This document shows, in pieces, positions 8,516 through 17,262 of a DNA stretch of 64,000 nt. The stretch is from Bacteroidales bacterium (GTDB lineage: Bacteria; Bacteroidota; Bacteroidia; Bacteroidales; P3): positions 1 through 64,000 of the forward strand of contig WRCN01000001.1 in NCBI GenBank assembly GCA_009783885.1, written 5' to 3'. Position numbers and translations under genes: made by a program. The notes below the pieces were generated by a model, which saw only the letters and a program-made list of their open reading frames with translations, was not told where the DNA came from and searched no databases. Every line of letters starts with the position of its first letter. Position 1 is the stretch's first letter.

Positions 8516-9121
8516 ATGTTATTATCTTTTCATACTCCTGATTTAATTGAAGCCGGTTGCGACGAAGCCGGACGCGGTTGTTTGGCGGGACCTGTTTTTG
8601 CGGCAGCGGTTGTTTTTCCTAAAGACTATCATAGCAAAGATTTGAACGATTCTAAACAACTCAATAAAAATCAGCGAAATACGTTGCGGAAAACCATCGA
8701 AACTGATGCTTTAGCTTGGGCTGTGGCTTCCGCAAGTCAAGAAGAAATCGACCAAATCAATATTCTAAATGCTTCTATTTTGGCGATGCATCGTGCTATT
8801 GAACAATTGAAACTTAATCCGGAATTTTTGTTGATCGATGGTAATCGTTTTAAATCCTACAAAAAAATTCCCCATCAAACCGTTGTCAAAGGCGATGGCA
8901 AGTACCTCGCCATTGCTGCTGCATCCGTGCTTGCCAAGACGTATCGTGATACCTACATGTCGCAAATTCACAACGATTTCCCAAATTACGGATGGCTCAC
9001 CAACCAAGGTTATCCCACAAAAAAACATTACGATGCCATCGAAAAACACGGTATCACACCCCATCATCGCCAAACATTCAAATTAATCAAATCTGTTCAA
9101 CTTCAATTTATAAACATGTAG
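8516..9121 (+). CDS. rnhB: Ribonuclease HII
   Basis: A 201-residue enzyme that cuts the RNA strand of RNA-DNA hybrids, including single ribonucleotides in DNA. The N-terminal catalytic motif GCDEAGRGCLAGPV supplies two acidic residues, LLIDGNRF the third region, and KGDGKYLAIAAASVLAKTYRD the fourth. The start follows the MoxR stop by 28 bases. Its stop codon is embedded in a palindrome at 9117-9146. Confidence 0.94.
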   Translation: MLLSFHTPDLIEAGCDEAGRGCLAGPVFAAAVVFPKDYHSKDLNDSKQLNKNQRNTLRKTIETDALAWAVASASQEEIDQINILNASILAMHRAIEQLKLNPEFLLIDGNRFKSYKKIPHQTVVKGDGKYLAIAAASVLAKTYRDTYMSQIHNDFPNYGWLTNQGYPTKKHYDAIEKHGITPHHRQTFKLIKSVQLQFINM

Positions 9122-9146
9122 AGACACACGGCCGTATGTCTCTACA
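9117..9146. repeat. Palindrome at the rnhB stop (GTAGAGACA type)
   Basis: Two 15-base arms (9117-9131 and 9132-9146) are reverse complements with one mismatch and essentially no loop; the outer part is TGTAGAGACA. It overlaps the rnhB stop codon. The stretch GTAGAGACAC is shared with a tract inside argS. Could serve as transcription terminator or be a dispersed palindromic repeat. Confidence 0.7.
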
Positions 9147-9156
9147 ACATACTCTT

Positions 9157-11028
9157 ATGAATAAATACCTAAAACTCGGACTCATCGGTGCAAGTGCAAT
9201 CTTATTGTGCATAGGGTTATTTTTTGCCGTGCGATTTTATATCACCGTTAAACGGAATGTGAAGCCTGTGCTTTCGGCTGTTCCAGTCGACAGTATGGTG
9301 TTGTTAAGGGTAAACAATATGCTGGATTTTTCGACGTATCTCGAACGTCAGCACGCTACTATTTTAGAACTTTTAAACTTAGACCCGAAAGGCGTAAACG
9401 TCGCATTTATCAAAGGGTTGAAAATTTTCGAAGACAAAATCAAAATTGACGAATTTTGGTTTTCTGCGCATTTTCGAAATAATCGAACCGAATACCTTTT
9501 GCTGTTGAATGTGGATGCTTTGCAGCAACGTGTATTTCGACGTTTTTTAAATGAACTAAAAAATGAAAACAACCAAATTGTAATTTTTGAAGTTGATAAA
9601 AAGCCTGTGTTTGGAGGTTTTTTAGATGGAATTTTTATAGCTTCGTCTGATTATGATTTGTTGCAAGAAGCGTTGACGCAAATTCAAAGTTCGAAAAATT
9701 TGTACGATGATGCAGCATTTGAAAAAGTACTTCGCTCTGCCGGTAAAAATGTTCCTGCAAATTTGTTTATTCAAGTTCCGGAATTGGCAAAAAGCCTACA
9801 AAGTAAAGCCAATTCAGACTATGCAGTTATGCTTAAAACATTGGGTCTTTTTTCAAAATGGATCGAATACGATTTAATTGGACGTAGAGATCAAACTTTG
9901 CTGACCGGTTATGCTGTTCAAGACAAATCGCAAACTTTTTTTTTAGACTTACTTGCCTACAAAACGCCGAAACCATCAACTATTGCTAATGTTTTGCCAT
10001 CCACAACACGTTTTTTTTTCAATCTTAATGTCGAACATTTTTCGGATTTTTATGAACAATTTCAGACTTTTTTAGACGAACATCATCTTTTGGCACCTCG
10101 CGACAGCGCATTGGAAAGACACTCCGAAGGCTTGTCAATATTGACGAAAGAAACATTTTCAAATACCATTTCGCGAGAATTATCTTATTTTAAATTTTTG
10201 GATGGATATGGCAAAATACGCACGGCAATTGCTTTTCAGTATGACGACTTATCCGAAACCAAATTTTTGTTGCAGCGTTTGCTCAACTATTCGCCTCCGC
10301 ATCGAAGTATTGAACCGATTGATAGAATCCATCGCATACATCTTCCTAATTTATTGCCTAACAGTCTTTTTGGATTTTTTCCAAAAAGTTCGGCTTATTT
10401 TTTTTCGATGATTGGTCACCACATTTTTTTTGCTACGGAAGAAGAAACGTTATTGCATATTCGCATGTTTTTTGATCAACAAAAAGTATTGTCGAAAACC
10501 ACTCGGTTGCACAATTTTTCCTCACAAATGCAAGATGAATCCAATTTGAATATTTACGTTCAAGACTTGCGAATGATGTTTCGTAGTGCGCCAAATGTGG
10601 CTTGTGGATTGCAGTTCAGCGGAAGCAACGGCATTATGTATGCACATGCCTATCTGCAAAGCAACGAGGGGCGCGAGCGCGAATACGATCAACTTGAAAT
10701 CGCACCTAGAAAAGCCACGCCTATCGATAGAATCAAAAATAATTTCAAGGGCAACGTTCTCCATGGCCCCTTTCAGGTTAACAATCACCGTGCCAAAGGC
10801 GAACCTTTTTATTTACTGCAAGATGATAAATTTGTGATGTATTATTTGGACAGATCGGGAAAAATTCTTTGGAAACGAACGCTTGACGGTCCTTTAAAAA
10901 ACAGTATAACGGAAGTGGATCATCTGAAAAATCAAAAAATTCAGTATTGGTTTCAAACCGAAAAACAAACCTACATTTTAGACATTTTCGGAAGAAATGT
11001 GGGTGATTTTCCGAAAAAGAATCGATAA
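9157..11028 (+). CDS. DUF3352-like membrane-anchored protein of unknown function
   Basis: A 623-residue protein with one N-terminal transmembrane anchor (LGLIGASAILLCIGLFFAVRF, about residues 6-26) and a large periplasmic part. PVDSMVLLRVNN near residue 45 and repeated alternating segments fit the DUF3352 family common in Bacteroidota. The C-terminal segment (YYLDRSGKILWKRTLDG) resembles PQQ/WD-type beta-propeller strands. The ATG at 9157 is chosen because it lies outside the palindrome at 9117-9146 and leads straight into the anchor; an ATG at 9136 is an alternative. No function can be assigned. Confidence 0.8.
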   Translation: MNKYLKLGLIGASAILLCIGLFFAVRFYITVKRNVKPVLSAVPVDSMVLLRVNNMLDFSTYLERQHATILELLNLDPKGVNVAFIKGLKIFEDKIKIDEFWFSAHFRNNRTEYLLLLNVDALQQRVFRRFLNELKNENNQIVIFEVDKKPVFGGFLDGIFIASSDYDLLQEALTQIQSSKNLYDDAAFEKVLRSAGKNVPANLFIQVPELAKSLQSKANSDYAVMLKTLGLFSKWIEYDLIGRRDQTLLTGYAVQDKSQTFFLDLLAYKTPKPSTIANVLPSTTRFFFNLNVEHFSDFYEQFQTFLDEHHLLAPRDSALERHSEGLSILTKETFSNTISRELSYFKFLDGYGKIRTAIAFQYDDLSETKFLLQRLLNYSPPHRSIEPIDRIHRIHLPNLLPNSLFGFFPKSSAYFFSMIGHHIFFATEEETLLHIRMFFDQQKVLSKTTRLHNFSSQMQDESNLNIYVQDLRMMFRSAPNVACGLQFSGSNGIMYAHAYLQSNEGREREYDQLEIAPRKATPIDRIKNNFKGNVLHGPFQVNNHRAKGEPFYLLQDDKFVMYYLDRSGKILWKRTLDGPLKNSITEVDHLKNQKIQYWFQTEKQTYILDIFGRNVGDFPKKNR

Positions 11029-11124
11029 GTTGTGATATGAAGAATTACTGGACATCTCATCTATGGGACATCCTAACTAATTCTAGACACAAAGAACAGT
11101 GTCAACAAAAAACCTTTAAATTGA

Positions 11125-12036
11125 TTAAACACTAACGTTAAAAATCGTAGATTTTTTCGTAATTTCCATTGTGTAAACCGCACCAAAAATCAATGGTTTG
11201 TTGATTTCGCCATGTCCTGCCGGAACATCAAAAAGCACGGGATAATCGTAAACGGCAACCTGTTCAGCGATAATTTCGTAAGCTGTTTTTCCAAACGGAA
11301 TATCATTATCTTTTAAGTCTGTGAATTGGCCAATCACTAAACCCGCTAACTGGTCGAGCTTTCCGGCGCGTTTCAAGATCATCATCATGCGATCAATAGC
11401 ATAAAGATATTCGCCGATATCTTCCAAAAATAAAATTTTTCCACGTGTATCTATTTCCGACCAACTGTCTAACAAGCTACACAAAATTGCTAAATTTCCG
11501 CCAACTAATTCGCCTTTAGCAGAACCGGTTTTATTCAGCGAATTAGGTTGAATTCGGATGGGATCAATTTTTCCGAAAAGCGCGTTTTTCAATACATTTG
11601 AGCTGTCATTCGTATTTGGAAATTCAGGAAATTTTAACGGCATTTCGGCATGAAGCGAACCGATGTTGTAGTTTTTCAAAATGTGATTTTGTATCACCGT
11701 AACATCGCTATAACCAACAATCCACTTCGGATGTTTTACAAACTCGGAAAAATCCAAATAGTCAATGATTCGAATAGAACCATAACCTCCGCGAAGACAA
11801 ACAATAGCTTTTACATTCGGATTATCCAACTGCGTTTGAAAATCTTTGGTTCGCAATTCATCATCACCGGAAAATTGATGAACCGAAGCCGTTGCCGATT
11901 CACCGACAATAACTTGGAGCCCCCAGTTTTCAAAGTGGTTTCGCGCATTTTCAACAATCAGGAAATCTACCTTTTTTGCAGGAGAAACCAAAGCGATGGT
12001 GTCGCCTGGCTGTAGGTTTTTTGGGATTATAGCCAT
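11125..12036 (-). CDS. LD-carboxypeptidase (peptidase family S66)
   Basis: A 303-residue enzyme of the LdcA group, which removes the terminal D-Ala from murein tetrapeptides during peptidoglycan recycling. The N-terminal [14 protein letters not shown] is typical; [17 protein letters not shown] holds the region before the nucleophile, IVGYSDVTV carries the catalytic Ser, and the later Glu and His lie in [15 protein letters not shown] and DVPAGHG. Start at 12036 follows a promoter box by 11 bases. It is divergently transcribed from queA. Confidence 0.92.
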   Translation of the reverse strand: MAIIPKNLQPGDTIALVSPAKKVDFLIVENARNHFENWGLQVIVGESATASVHQFSGDDELRTKDFQTQLDNPNVKAIVCLRGGYGSIRIIDYLDFSEFVKHPKWIVGYSDVTVIQNHILKNYNIGSLHAEMPLKFPEFPNTNDSSNVLKNALFGKIDPIRIQPNSLNKTGSAKGELVGGNLAILCSLLDSWSEIDTRGKILFLEDIGEYLYAIDRMMMILKRAGKLDQLAGLVIGQFTDLKDNDIPFGKTAYEIIAEQVAVYDYPVLFDVPAGHGEINKPLIFGAVYTMEITKKSTIFNVSV

Positions 12037-12047
12037 AGTTCTTTTTG

Positions 12048-12055
12048 CAAAGATA
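12048..12055 (-). promoter_or_regulatory. -7 box (TATCTTTG) of the LD-carboxypeptidase gene
   Basis: TATCTTTG on the minus strand, 11 bases before the ATG; rules out the longer upstream reading to 12102. Confidence 0.75.
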
Positions 12056-12102
12056 CAAAAAATATTTTTTTCAAAAAACTTGACTTTTTCAAAAAAAAAC
12101 AT

Positions 12103-12110
12103 TACCTTTG
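12103..12110 (+). promoter_or_regulatory. -7 box (TACCTTTG) of queA
   Basis: TACCTTTG 20 bases before the queA ATG at 12131; decides the start. Confidence 0.75.
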
Positions 12111-12130
12111 CGTTCCCAAATTGTCTAGAA

Positions 12131-13186
12131 ATGAAATTGTCTCAATTTAATTTTCCGTTTTCGAGCGACATGATCGCTCTTCATCCCTCCAAAAATCGCG
12201 ATGAAGCGAAGTTGATGGTTGTAGATCGGAAAAAACAGAAAATCGAACACAAAACATTTAAGGATATTCTGAAATATTTTGATGCCGGTGATGTATTTTT
12301 AATGAATGATACGAAGGTATTTCCGGCTCTACTTTCGGGTACGAAAGAAAAAACTAAGGCAACTATCACTGTATTTTTGCTTCGTGAATTGAATCCTGAA
12401 TTTCGCTTGTGGGACGTATTTGTAGAGCCTGCTCGAAAAATTCGCATTGGCAATAAATTGTATTTCGGCAAAGATGAAGAATTGGTTGCGGAAGTTATTG
12501 ACAATACAACTTCACGCGGACGCACATTGCGCTTCCTTTTCGACGGCCCTTACGAAGAATTCAAAGGCATGATTCAACAACTCGGAACGATACCGCTTCC
12601 CGAACAAATTTTGGCTTTGAGAGATCCTGAACCTGCCGATGCAGAGCGTTATCAAACTATTTATGCCAAAAATGAGGGTGCTGTGATTGCTCCGGCTGCG
12701 GGTTTGCATTTTAGTCGTGAACTTTTGAAACGTGCGGAAATCAAAGGTATTGAACTAGCTTATATTACTGAACATTGCGGATTGGGCAATTTCCGTCGCA
12801 TTGATGTTGAGGATTTGAGCAAACATAAAACCGACTCCGAAGAGGTCATCATCACACAAGAAGCCTGCAATATTGTGAACAATGCACGTGCTAATGGAGG
12901 TAAAATCTGCGTGATTGGAACTTCGACTTTGCGCGGTGCTGAAACGGTTGTAGGTATCAACGGACAATTAAAACCGTACAAAGGTTGGACAAATAAATTC
13001 ATTTATCCGCCTTATGAGTTTGGGTTGGCCGATGCTTTGGTTACAAATTTCCATGAACCGCAATCTTTAATGTTCATGATGACTTGTGCGTTTGGAGGTT
13101 TTGAATTAATTCAACAAGCCTATAAAGAAGCCATCGCGAAAAAATATAAATTTTTGGCTTACGGCGACGCGATGTTAATTCTCTAA
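12131..13186 (+). CDS. queA: S-adenosylmethionine:tRNA ribosyltransferase-isomerase
   Basis: A 351-residue enzyme that transfers and isomerises the ribosyl part of SAM onto preQ1 in tRNA, giving epoxyqueuosine at the wobble position. Family features: [23 protein letters not shown] at the N-terminus, [13 protein letters not shown], the [13 protein letters not shown] core, [10 protein letters not shown] and the C-terminal [15 protein letters not shown] segment. Length is normal. ruvC follows after 7 bases, probably in the same transcript. Confidence 0.95.
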   Translation: MKLSQFNFPFSSDMIALHPSKNRDEAKLMVVDRKKQKIEHKTFKDILKYFDAGDVFLMNDTKVFPALLSGTKEKTKATITVFLLRELNPEFRLWDVFVEPARKIRIGNKLYFGKDEELVAEVIDNTTSRGRTLRFLFDGPYEEFKGMIQQLGTIPLPEQILALRDPEPADAERYQTIYAKNEGAVIAPAAGLHFSRELLKRAEIKGIELAYITEHCGLGNFRRIDVEDLSKHKTDSEEVIITQEACNIVNNARANGGKICVIGTSTLRGAETVVGINGQLKPYKGWTNKFIYPPYEFGLADALVTNFHEPQSLMFMMTCAFGGFELIQQAYKEAIAKKYKFLAYGDAMLIL

Positions 13187-13193
13187 GCGTCTT

Positions 13194-13796
13194 ATGGAAC
13201 GGGTGATTTTGGGTATCGACCCCGGCACAGTGATGATGGGTTACGGCGTGATTAAGCAAGTCGGAAAATCCATTCAGTTTATCGAAATGGACGTGCTCAA
13301 TTTGAGTAAAGAACGGGATGTTGCGAAGAAATTACATAGAATTTTTGAATGTACTGTAACATTGATTGAAAAACATAAACCTTCCTGTTTAGCTATTGAA
13401 GCGCCTTTTTTTGGAAAAAATGTTCAGTCTATGCTCAAACTCGGTCGTGCGCAAGGTGTTGCTATTGCTGCTGCTATATCGCAAAAGATGTCAATTCACG
13501 AGTATGCACCGCGAAAAATAAAAATGGCCATCACCGGAAAAGGCTCTGCCTCCAAAGAACAAGTTGCAAAAATGTTGTTTCGTTTGATGAATATGGACGA
13601 AATTATGCCGAAATATTTGGATGCAACGGATGGTTTGGCTGCGGCAGTTTGTCATTCGTTACGGAATGAATTTTCTGCCGATATACGTACGGGCGTTGCG
13701 TGCAACGCCCCGACATCAAAAAAATCCAAACCCGCAAAAAAATATTCAGACTGGGAAACATTTGTAGCACAAAATGAAAGCAGGGTTTCATTGTAG
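13194..13796 (+). CDS. ruvC: Crossover junction endodeoxyribonuclease RuvC with a repeat-derived C-terminal insert
   Basis: Resolves Holliday junctions. The 200-residue product has the four-acid active site: Asp9 (GIDPG), Glu69 (IEAPFFG), Asp143 and Asp146 (YLDATDG). Family members in related bacteria are usually 180-190 residues and go almost directly from the last helix to a DWxxFVxxN tail. Here about 20 extra residues (roughly 160-180, RTGVACNAPTSKKSKPAKK) intervene, and their DNA contains a 20-base palindrome at 13691-13710. The insert is outside the catalytic core, so activity is probably kept. Confidence 0.92.
   Translation: MERVILGIDPGTVMMGYGVIKQVGKSIQFIEMDVLNLSKERDVAKKLHRIFECTVTLIEKHKPSCLAIEAPFFGKNVQSMLKLGRAQGVAIAAAISQKMSIHEYAPRKIKMAITGKGSASKEQVAKMLFRLMNMDEIMPKYLDATDGLAAAVCHSLRNEFSADIRTGVACNAPTSKKSKPAKKYSDWETFVAQNESRVSL
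13691..13710. repeat. Palindrome inside ruvC
   Basis: Arms GGGCGTTGC (13691-13699) and GCAACGCCC (13702-13710) around GT. Lies in frame in the C-terminal extension of RuvC; much more GC-rich than its surroundings. Confidence 0.8.
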
Positions 13797-13808
13797 GGCG
13801 AGACATTA

Positions 13809-14174
13809 TTAATCGTTCATCTCTTTTTTTTCTATCTTGATGGCCTCATTTATGTAGGCTATCACAGTTTTTTCCTGTTCGATGATTTCTTTAAGATTTG
13901 TAAATCGAATTTGTCGAGGAATTTTCACATTTACTGTTTGTTGAACTAAAATTTTTTGTTTATCGCTCAGCAATGCACCTTTGAAAAACAACAGTGCACA
14001 ATATTCTTTAAAACCATGTATCAAAACTATATTTCTTTTTTCAAACATATAACACGGCTTGCCCCATTTCAAATCCTCATCCAATCCACAACTCAAAACA
14101 ATTTCACGGAGTTTGATGAATTCTTTTTGCCAATGTTTGGCTTCGCTTAGAAATATGTCAACTTTGGGGTTCAC
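13809..14174 (-). CDS. DUF1801/YdeI-like protein, C-terminally short
   Basis: A 121-residue protein starting MNPKVDIFLSEAKHWQKEF and containing LKWGKPCYMF, VLIHGFKEYCALLFFKGALL and RQIRFTNLKEI, the hallmark of the DUF1801 domain of YdeI-type proteins. Typical YdeI proteins are about 190 residues and continue with a second small domain; this one stops just after EAIKIEKKE. The C-terminal domain is therefore missing, either by a nonsense event or because this is a natural short form. Function of the family is poorly known. Third gene of the leftward greA-HIT group. Confidence 0.82.
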   Translation of the reverse strand: MNPKVDIFLSEAKHWQKEFIKLREIVLSCGLDEDLKWGKPCYMFEKRNIVLIHGFKEYCALLFFKGALLSDKQKILVQQTVNVKIPRQIRFTNLKEIIEQEKTVIAYINEAIKIEKKEMND

Positions 14175-14189
14175 AATGCTATCGCAGTA

Positions 14190-14582
14190 TTACATGTTTT
14201 CGCTGATTTTTTTTGCAATATTTTTCATTTCGTCTGCATCAACCTGTGTATGCGGTTTTTGGAAAACCATATCTTCTGCATTTTCAAGCGGAATTAAGTG
14301 TATGTGAGCGTGCGGAACTTCAAGGCCAATCACTGCAACACCCACGCGTTTGCAAGGTACAGAAGATTTTATTGCTATAGCAACTTGTTTTGCGAATGTC
14401 ATCAATTCGGTGTAATCCGCTTCGGACAAATCGAATAACTGGTCAACTTCTTTTTTTGGGACAACTAATGTATGCCCTTTTGTGCGAGGCATAATATCTA
14501 AAAATGCCAAGCAGTGCTCGTTTTCGGCGACTTTATAGCATGGTATTTCGCCGTTGATGATTTTTGTGAAAATAGATGCCAT
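14190..14582 (-). CDS. HIT-family nucleotide-binding hydrolase
   Basis: A 130-residue histidine-triad protein; such enzymes hydrolyse nucleotide phosphoramidates such as AMP-lysine. It opens IFTKIINGEIPCYKVAENE and has the triad motif HAHIHLIP near residue 90, with FLDIMPRTKGHTLVVPKKE upstream. Length is normal for the Hint branch. It lies 17 bases downstream of greA on the same strand. Confidence 0.94.
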   Translation of the reverse strand: MASIFTKIINGEIPCYKVAENEHCLAFLDIMPRTKGHTLVVPKKEVDQLFDLSEADYTELMTFAKQVAIAIKSSVPCKRVGVAVIGLEVPHAHIHLIPLENAEDMVFQKPHTQVDADEMKNIAKKISENM

Positions 14583-14599
14583 AGTCTGTTTTTTGGTTT

Positions 14600-15076
14600 T
14601 TAGTTTCGAGTAATTTCTAAAATTTCAAACGTCATTATACCTGCCGGAACTTGCACATCTACTTTTTCACCTTGTTTGCATCCTAACAAACCTCTGGAAA
14701 TGGGCGATTCCACTGAAAGTTTACCGGCTTTAAAATCGGATTCACTTTCAGGAACTAATGTGTAAGTCATTACGGTATTGGTTTTGTGATTTTTCAATTT
14801 GACCGTTGAGAACACTAAAACTTTCGATGCGTCTAACTTTGATTCATCGATCAATCGAGCATTTGCAATTTCGTTTTGCAAGTTTGCAATTTTTAATTCG
14901 AGCAGTCCCTGTGCTTCTTTTGCAGCATCGTATTCCGCATTTTCCGAAAGATCCCCTTTATCGCGAGCTTCCGCAATAGCGGCAGACGCGGCAGGACGCG
15001 AAACCGTAACCAATTGATGCAACTCATTATGCAGGCGCTGCAGACCCTCTTTGCTGTAGTACTTTAGTTTACTCAT
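14600..15076 (-). CDS. greA: Transcription elongation factor GreA
   Basis: A 158-residue factor that rescues backtracked RNA polymerase by stimulating transcript cleavage. The N-terminal coiled coil (residues 1-75) carries the acidic tip ARDKGDLSENAEYDAAKE; the C-terminal globular FKBP-like domain ends with GEKVDVQVPAGIMTFEILEI. The ATG at 15076 starts MSKLKYYSKEG, as expected; an in-frame start at 15109 would add residues not seen in the family. Confidence 0.95.
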   Translation of the reverse strand: MSKLKYYSKEGLQRLHNELHQLVTVSRPAASAAIAEARDKGDLSENAEYDAAKEAQGLLELKIANLQNEIANARLIDESKLDASKVLVFSTVKLKNHKTNTVMTYTLVPESESDFKAGKLSVESPISRGLLGCKQGEKVDVQVPAGIMTFEILEITRN

Positions 15077-15135
15077 AGCGACAAAAAAATAAGAAACACT
15101 CTCATTCAAGAGTGCCTCAATGTTAAATTACTCCA

Positions 15136-15143
15136 CAAAGGTA
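15136..15143 (-). promoter_or_regulatory. -7 box (TACCTTTG) of the greA operon
   Basis: TACCTTTG on the minus strand about 59 bases before the greA ATG. Confidence 0.7.
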
Positions 15144-15174
15144 CGATTATTTTTTGAAATAACCAAATTTTGGT

Positions 15175-15312
15175 CTAATTTTCGAATTTTTGTTCCAAAA
15201 TAACCGAATAAATAACCGCATCACGAAGGTTGAAATCGTTGATTTCTTCGGACAATTCAGGCTCTTGCTGTAATGCATCTGTAATTTCATCTGTAATTTC
15301 TTCGGAATTCAT
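15175..15312 (-). CDS. Small acidic hypothetical protein (45 residues)
   Basis: An ORF too short for routine calling: MNSEEITDEITDALQQEPEL and so on, ending RDAVIYSVILEQKFEN. A conserved-looking DAVIYSVILE segment resembles the end of small acidic proteins seen near housekeeping genes in Bacteroidota. It has its own strong promoter box 15 bases upstream and lies between argS and greA in the same direction. No function known; reality as a gene is supported by promoter and codon use only. Confidence 0.6.
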   Translation of the reverse strand: MNSEEITDEITDALQQEPELSEEINDFNLRDAVIYSVILEQKFEN

Positions 15313-15327
15313 AATCGTACTTTTTTG

Positions 15328-15335
15328 CAAAGATA
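15328..15335 (-). promoter_or_regulatory. -7 box (TATCTTTG) of the 45-residue gene
   Basis: TATCTTTG on the minus strand, 15 bases before the small ORF. Confidence 0.7.
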
Positions 15336-15380
15336 CGAACAAAATTTGATTTGAGCAAATTATTTTGGTAATTTTTAGGT

Positions 15381-17189
15381 CTACATTCTTTCAGGAGCAG
15401 TAATACCAAGCAATCCAAGTGCATTTTTCAAAACATCTGCCGTAAATTTGGATAAGGCTAATCTGAATTCGCGAAGGTCTTGGTTTTCCTCTTTCAACAC
15501 AGGAATATCTTGATAAAACCCATTAAACTCTTTTGCCAAATCGAAGGCATAATTCGCAATTAACGCAGGACTGTAATTGTCGCCGGCTTGTTTTACAATA
15601 CTTGGAAAATCGTGCAAAAGCATCAAAATTTGCTTTTCTTTGTCGAGAATAGAAATGTTTATAAAACTTTTTTTGTCTAAATTTTCAAGTTCTGAACGTT
15701 TAATGAGCGAGCGAATGCGTGCATGCGTGTATTGGATGAAAGACCCTGTATTGCCATTGAAATCAATGGATTCGTTGGGATTAAACAACATGTTTTTAAC
15801 AGGGTCAACTTTTAAAATAAAATATTTTAATGCACCCAAAGCGATGGCTTTGTACAATTCATTAGCTTCCTCACTTTCGAAATTATCAATTTTCCCGAGC
15901 TCTTCTGTGGTTTTTTTCGCCGTTTCAATCATGCTTTCGATTAAATCGTCGGCATCTACGACCGTTCCTTCGCGGGATTTCATTTTGCCTTCGGGCAATT
16001 CGACCATACCGTAGGACAGGTGAGAAATGCTACCAGCCCAAACGTAGCCGAGTTTTCGGAGAACAACTTTCAAAACATCGAAGTGATAATTTTGTTCGTT
16101 TCCTACAACGTAAATCATTTTTTCGGCGTTAAATTCGTCGTGACGAAGTTTCGCAGTACCAAGATCTTGCGTCATATAAACGGAGGTTCCGTCTTTGCGA
16201 AGTAAAAGTTTTTCGTCCAAACCTTCGTTAGTTAAATCTGCCCAAACAGAGTTATCGTCGCGTTGTGTGAGATGATTGTCTGACAAGCCTTTTAACGCAA
16301 TTTCTTTCCCTAAAATATAAGTTTCGGATTCGTAATAAATTTTGTCGAAATCCACGCCCATTTTTTTGTACGTTTCGTCGAAACCCGCATAAACCCAACT
16401 GTTCATCATTTCCCACAGACTGCGGATTTGTTCATCACCGGCTTCCCATTTCCGCAACATCTCTTGTGCTTCGAGTAGGATAGGGGCGGACTTTTCTGCA
16501 ATCTCTTTATCTGTGCCGTTTGCAACCATTTCAGAAATTTGTGATTTGAGAATTTGGTCGAATTTGACGTAATATTTCCCGACTAAATGGTCACCTTTTA
16601 TGCCAGTATTTTCAGGAGTTTCACCGTTTCCGTAAAGTTGCCAAGCGAGCATGGATTTGCAAATGTGAATGCCTCTATCGTTGACTAAATTCACTTTTTT
16701 TACAATGTGTCCATTGGCCTTTAGAATTTCAGCAACTGACCAACCCAACAAATTATTGCGAATATGCCCTAAATGCAAGGGTTTATTGGTGTTTGGCGAT
16801 GAATATTCCAGAACAATTGGATTTGGCACAGACGAGATGTCTGCGTCAGCGGTGTCTCTACTTGAAACAAATCCAAAGCGACCATTTTTCCGATTTTTTT
16901 CCAAAAATTCCAAATAATAATTCGAATCAATTTCCAAATTCAAAAAACCTTTTACTACATTAAATTTAGAGACTTCTTTACACATTTCAACCAACCTTTC
17001 ACCGATGAATTGTGCCGTTTGTTCGGGTGATTTTTTCGCTACTTTTACAAATGGAAAAACGACAACGGTCAGGTTTCCTTCAAAATCTTTGAGTGTTTTT
17101 TGGATTTGAATTTGCGAAGACTCAATGGTTAAGCAAAAGGCGTTGTTTACAATATCTGCAGTGTGTTTGGAGATTATTTGCTCTATCAT
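15381..17189 (-). CDS. argS: Arginyl-tRNA synthetase with a repeat-like linker insert
   Basis: A 602-residue class I synthetase that charges tRNA-Arg. The N-terminal Arg-S domain (1-105) is followed by VLEYSSPNTNKPLHLGHIRN (HIGH-type ATP site, about residues 127-146), the KMSK-equivalent GKMKSREGTVVDADDL, and the C-terminal DALR anticodon-binding domain ending GLLGITAPERM. Between the first two domains, residues about 109-123 (SSRDTADADISSVPN) make the linker roughly nine residues longer than in Bacteroides homologues as I recall them. The DNA for this piece (16827-16863) is GC-rich and shares GTAGAGACAC with the palindrome after rnhB. Confidence 0.95.
   Translation of the reverse strand: MIEQIISKHTADIVNNAFCLTIESSQIQIQKTLKDFEGNLTVVVFPFVKVAKKSPEQTAQFIGERLVEMCKEVSKFNVVKGFLNLEIDSNYYLEFLEKNRKNGRFGFVSSRDTADADISSVPNPIVLEYSSPNTNKPLHLGHIRNNLLGWSVAEILKANGHIVKKVNLVNDRGIHICKSMLAWQLYGNGETPENTGIKGDHLVGKYYVKFDQILKSQISEMVANGTDKEIAEKSAPILLEAQEMLRKWEAGDEQIRSLWEMMNSWVYAGFDETYKKMGVDFDKIYYESETYILGKEIALKGLSDNHLTQRDDNSVWADLTNEGLDEKLLLRKDGTSVYMTQDLGTAKLRHDEFNAEKMIYVVGNEQNYHFDVLKVVLRKLGYVWAGSISHLSYGMVELPEGKMKSREGTVVDADDLIESMIETAKKTTEELGKIDNFESEEANELYKAIALGALKYFILKVDPVKNMLFNPNESIDFNGNTGSFIQYTHARIRSLIKRSELENLDKKSFINISILDKEKQILMLLHDFPSIVKQAGDNYSPALIANYAFDLAKEFNGFYQDIPVLKEENQDLREFRLALSKFTADVLKNALGLLGITAPERM
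16827..16863. repeat. Repeat-like GC-rich tract inside argS
   Basis: Contains GTAGAGACAC (minus strand), also present in the palindrome at 9117-9146, and an inverted CAGAC/GTCTG pair. In frame within the domain linker of ArgS. Confidence 0.5.
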
Positions 17190-17205
17190 TTTTTTCTGTT
17201 TTTGT

Positions 17206-17260
17206 AATTGTCATATCGAACATAGCGAGACATCTGTTTGCAAGCTTCGTTCGGAATGAT
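17206..17260. repeat. Partial copy of the dispersed intergenic repeat (CGACTTCG family)
   Basis: Degenerate copy with CATATCGAACATAGCGAGAC and GCTTCGTTCGGAATGA, resembling the fuller copies at 35926-35998, 44554-44626, 45656-45726 and 50444-50500. Between argS and the rRNA methyltransferase gene. Confidence 0.5.
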
Positions 17261-17262
17261 TA

